Source: CAYJAD01 sp964372165
Lineage (GTDB): Bacteria; Desulfobacterota; Desulfovibrionia; Desulfovibrionales; Desulfovibrionaceae
Assembly: GCA_964372165.1 (NCBI GenBank)
Contig: CAYJPT010000051.1
Span: 1 to 14,805 of the forward strand
Reading direction: 5' to 3'
DNA length: 14,805 bases
Part shown: positions 13,776-14,805 of the stretch, piece after piece
Numbering within the stretch: the stretch's first letter is position 1
How the letters are laid out: each line of letters begins with the position of its first letter
Notes under the pieces: model-generated
Told to the model about the DNA's origin: nothing
Databases searched by the model: none
The model's input: the letters and a program-made list of their open reading frames with translations, nothing else
Position numbers and translations under genes: made by a program

Positions 13776-14655
13776 CACACAAAAAAACAAACAAGATATC
13801 TGCATTGGCATAATTGGAGGAAGTGGACTGTATGCTCTTGATAGCATAAGCAATCTACACGATGTTACTGTTGATACACCTTATGGACCACCATCTGATT
13901 CATTTGTAGCAGGTGAAGTGGATAATGCCAAAATTTATTTTTTAGCAAGACATGGCAAACATCATACCTTTTTACCTTCAGAAGTACCTTATAGAGCAAA
14001 TATTTATGCATTTAAAAAACTTGGTGTAAGCCACCTTATATCTATTTCTGCTGTGGGTTCTATGCGTGAAGAAATGCCACCACGTGATATGGTAGTTGTT
14101 GACCAATATATTGATTTTTCAAAGCATAGAGTCAGTACTTTTTTAGGTGAAGGTTTAATTGGCCATGTTTCCATGGCGCAACCAACCTGTGAAAATCTGA
14201 ATAAAATCATTTATGACGCAGCATATGACACACTAAAGGATAGCAATCAAACAGTGCATCCCAAGGGTACATATTTATGCATGGAAGGCCCTCAATTTTC
14301 AAGCCTTGCAGAGTCAAAATTTTATAGATCCATGAATGTTGATATAATTGGTATGACTAATATGCCTGAAGCAAAATTGGCAAGAGAAGCTCAAATAGCT
14401 TATGCATCACTTGCCATGGTTACTGATTATGATTGCTGGCATAGTACGGAAGAAGCAGTCACAGCGGATATGGCTCTTGCCAATATGCGGGCAAATACTG
14501 CAAATGCACAAAAAATCATTACCAAGGTTATTGCACAAATTAATGCGCAAAAACCTACTTCAATTGCACATAATGCTCTTGAGCAAGCCATTTTTACAAG
14601 CTATGAACATTTAAACCAAGAGAAAAAAGAATTATTAGATTTTTTGAAAGGTTAG
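13768..14655 (+). CDS. mtnP: 5'-methylthioadenosine phosphorylase family protein
   Basis: The 295-aa protein is a purine nucleoside phosphorylase of the MTAP type. It splits 5'-methylthioadenosine, and in several organisms 5'-deoxyadenosine, with phosphate to adenine and a 5-deoxyribose-type sugar phosphate. Motifs are IGIIGGSGLYAL (13-24), DTPYGPPSD (36-44), LARHGKHHTFLPSEVPYRANIYA (59-81), ISAVGSMREEM (93-103), DQYIDFSK (112-119), MEGPQFSSLAES (172-183), GMTNMPEAKLAREAQIAYA (195-213) and MVTDYDCWH (217-225). The MTA-type binding loops look intact. GAGGA lies 5 nt upstream, and the start overlaps the fusion gene by 8 nt, so translation is probably coupled. Pairing with a radical SAM locus suggests it may handle 5'-deoxyadenosine, the usual radical SAM by-product, but ordinary MTA salvage is equally possible. 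A repeat-type terminator follows. Confidence 0.9.
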   Translation: MPNTQKNKQDICIGIIGGSGLYALDSISNLHDVTVDTPYGPPSDSFVAGEVDNAKIYFLARHGKHHTFLPSEVPYRANIYAFKKLGVSHLISISAVGSMREEMPPRDMVVVDQYIDFSKHRVSTFLGEGLIGHVSMAQPTCENLNKIIYDAAYDTLKDSNQTVHPKGTYLCMEGPQFSSLAESKFYRSMNVDIIGMTNMPEAKLAREAQIAYASLAMVTDYDCWHSTEEAVTADMALANMRANTANAQKIITKVIAQINAQKPTSIAHNALEQAIFTSYEHLNQEKKELLDFLKG

Positions 14656-14660
14656 GCGAC

Positions 14661-14705
14661 TTAATCGAAGCTTAAAAGCGTGTTTTTACACTTTTTTCAA
14701 GCATC
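14661..14705 (+). terminator. Terminator-like hairpin after the phosphorylase gene
   Basis: After the 13-nt repeat TTAATCGAAGCTT, an imperfect hairpin pairs GCTT-AAAAG-C-GTGT with ACAC-T-TTTTT-C-AAGC (about 14670-14704). A T-run is built into its right arm. Together with the similar arrangement at 12086-12117 it looks like a recurrent terminator design. Confidence 0.45.
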
Positions 14706-14747
14706 GACTATTTAACATAAACAAATTGCGGTATAAATATTGCACTT

Positions 14748-14777
14748 AAAAGGGACAGAGGAAAATCTGTCCCTTTT
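14748..14777. repeat. GGGACAGA/TCTGTCCC hairpin at the right edge
   Basis: AAAAGGGACAGA (14748-14759), a 6-nt loop and TCTGTCCCTTTT (14766-14777) form a perfect 12-bp stem. AGGGACAGAGGAAAA then recurs directly at 14789-14803. Such AGGGACAG hairpins often flank Y1/REP-associated tyrosine transposase genes, so one may lie just beyond the window. The stem with its T-run could also act as a terminator. Confidence 0.6.
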
Positions 14778-14805
14778 TAGTTTAAGTCAGGGACAGAGGA
14801 AAAAC

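Noticed and set aside
11085..14655. Naming the locus an arsenosugar pathway
   Set aside because: The TIGR04283 label suggests it, but no ArsM methyltransferase or clear ArsS-type radical SAM protein is present in the window.

Overview
The window is AT-rich chromosomal DNA from a bacterium that is very probably Gram-negative. Three things point that way: pseudaminic-acid (nonulosonate) biosynthesis genes, an NSS-family amino-acid transporter, and a radical SAM plus rSAM-associated transferase locus. These contents, with the GGGACAGA hairpin at the right edge, would fit a low-GC Desulfobacterota or other proteobacterial lineage. No marker gene proves the lineage, so this is an impression only.

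Region 1 (1-6836, + strand) is a tightly packed operon bounded by two recognisable pseudaminic-acid genes: pseF (CMP-Pse synthetase, 6-680) and pseI (Pse synthase, 5826-6836). Six genes lie between them: a radical SAM/SPASM protein, a xylose-isomerase-like TIM-barrel protein, an ATP-grasp ligase, a class I methyltransferase, an amidohydrolase-2-like protein and an RraA-type aldolase-like protein. From the radical SAM gene onward every junction overlaps by 8-22 nt or is separated by 1-3 nt, so the genes look translationally coupled. My inference is a cassette that makes or decorates an unusual nonulosonate or another surface-glycan residue. pseB, pseC, pseG and pseH are not in the window.

Region 2 (6837-8968) holds a GT-B-like gene of uncertain function (7172-8248), probably a glycosyltransferase-type protein of the same locus. 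Its 3' end looks damaged: a one-base frameshift appears to cut off a tail of about 46 codons, and that tail is itself interrupted by a roughly 145-bp MITE-like element flanked by TA. Non-coding, palindrome-bearing DNA follows.

Region 3 (8969-10339, - strand) is a complete NSS/SNF-type sodium-dependent transporter. Its leader contains a perfect 10-bp hairpin.

Region 4 (10340-11084) is a 745-nt intergenic region with about twelve palindromes between 10359 and 10860. These include a 26-bp inverted repeat enclosing several hairpins. A 17-nt core and an AATGAATT-centred hairpin are shared with the intergenic region on the other side of the transporter.

Region 5 (11085-14655, + strand) holds a radical SAM protein with a Cys-rich C-terminus and its terminator, then a promoter, a fusion of the two rSAM-associated transferases (TIGR04282 + TIGR04283 types), and an overlapping 5'-methylthioadenosine phosphorylase-family gene. 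A working idea is a radical-SAM modification pathway in which the phosphorylase disposes of the nucleoside by-product. The window closes with a second terminator-like repeat and a GGGACAGA/TCTGTCCC hairpin of the sort often found near Y1/RAYT-type transposase genes. No tRNA, rRNA or CRISPR array was seen.
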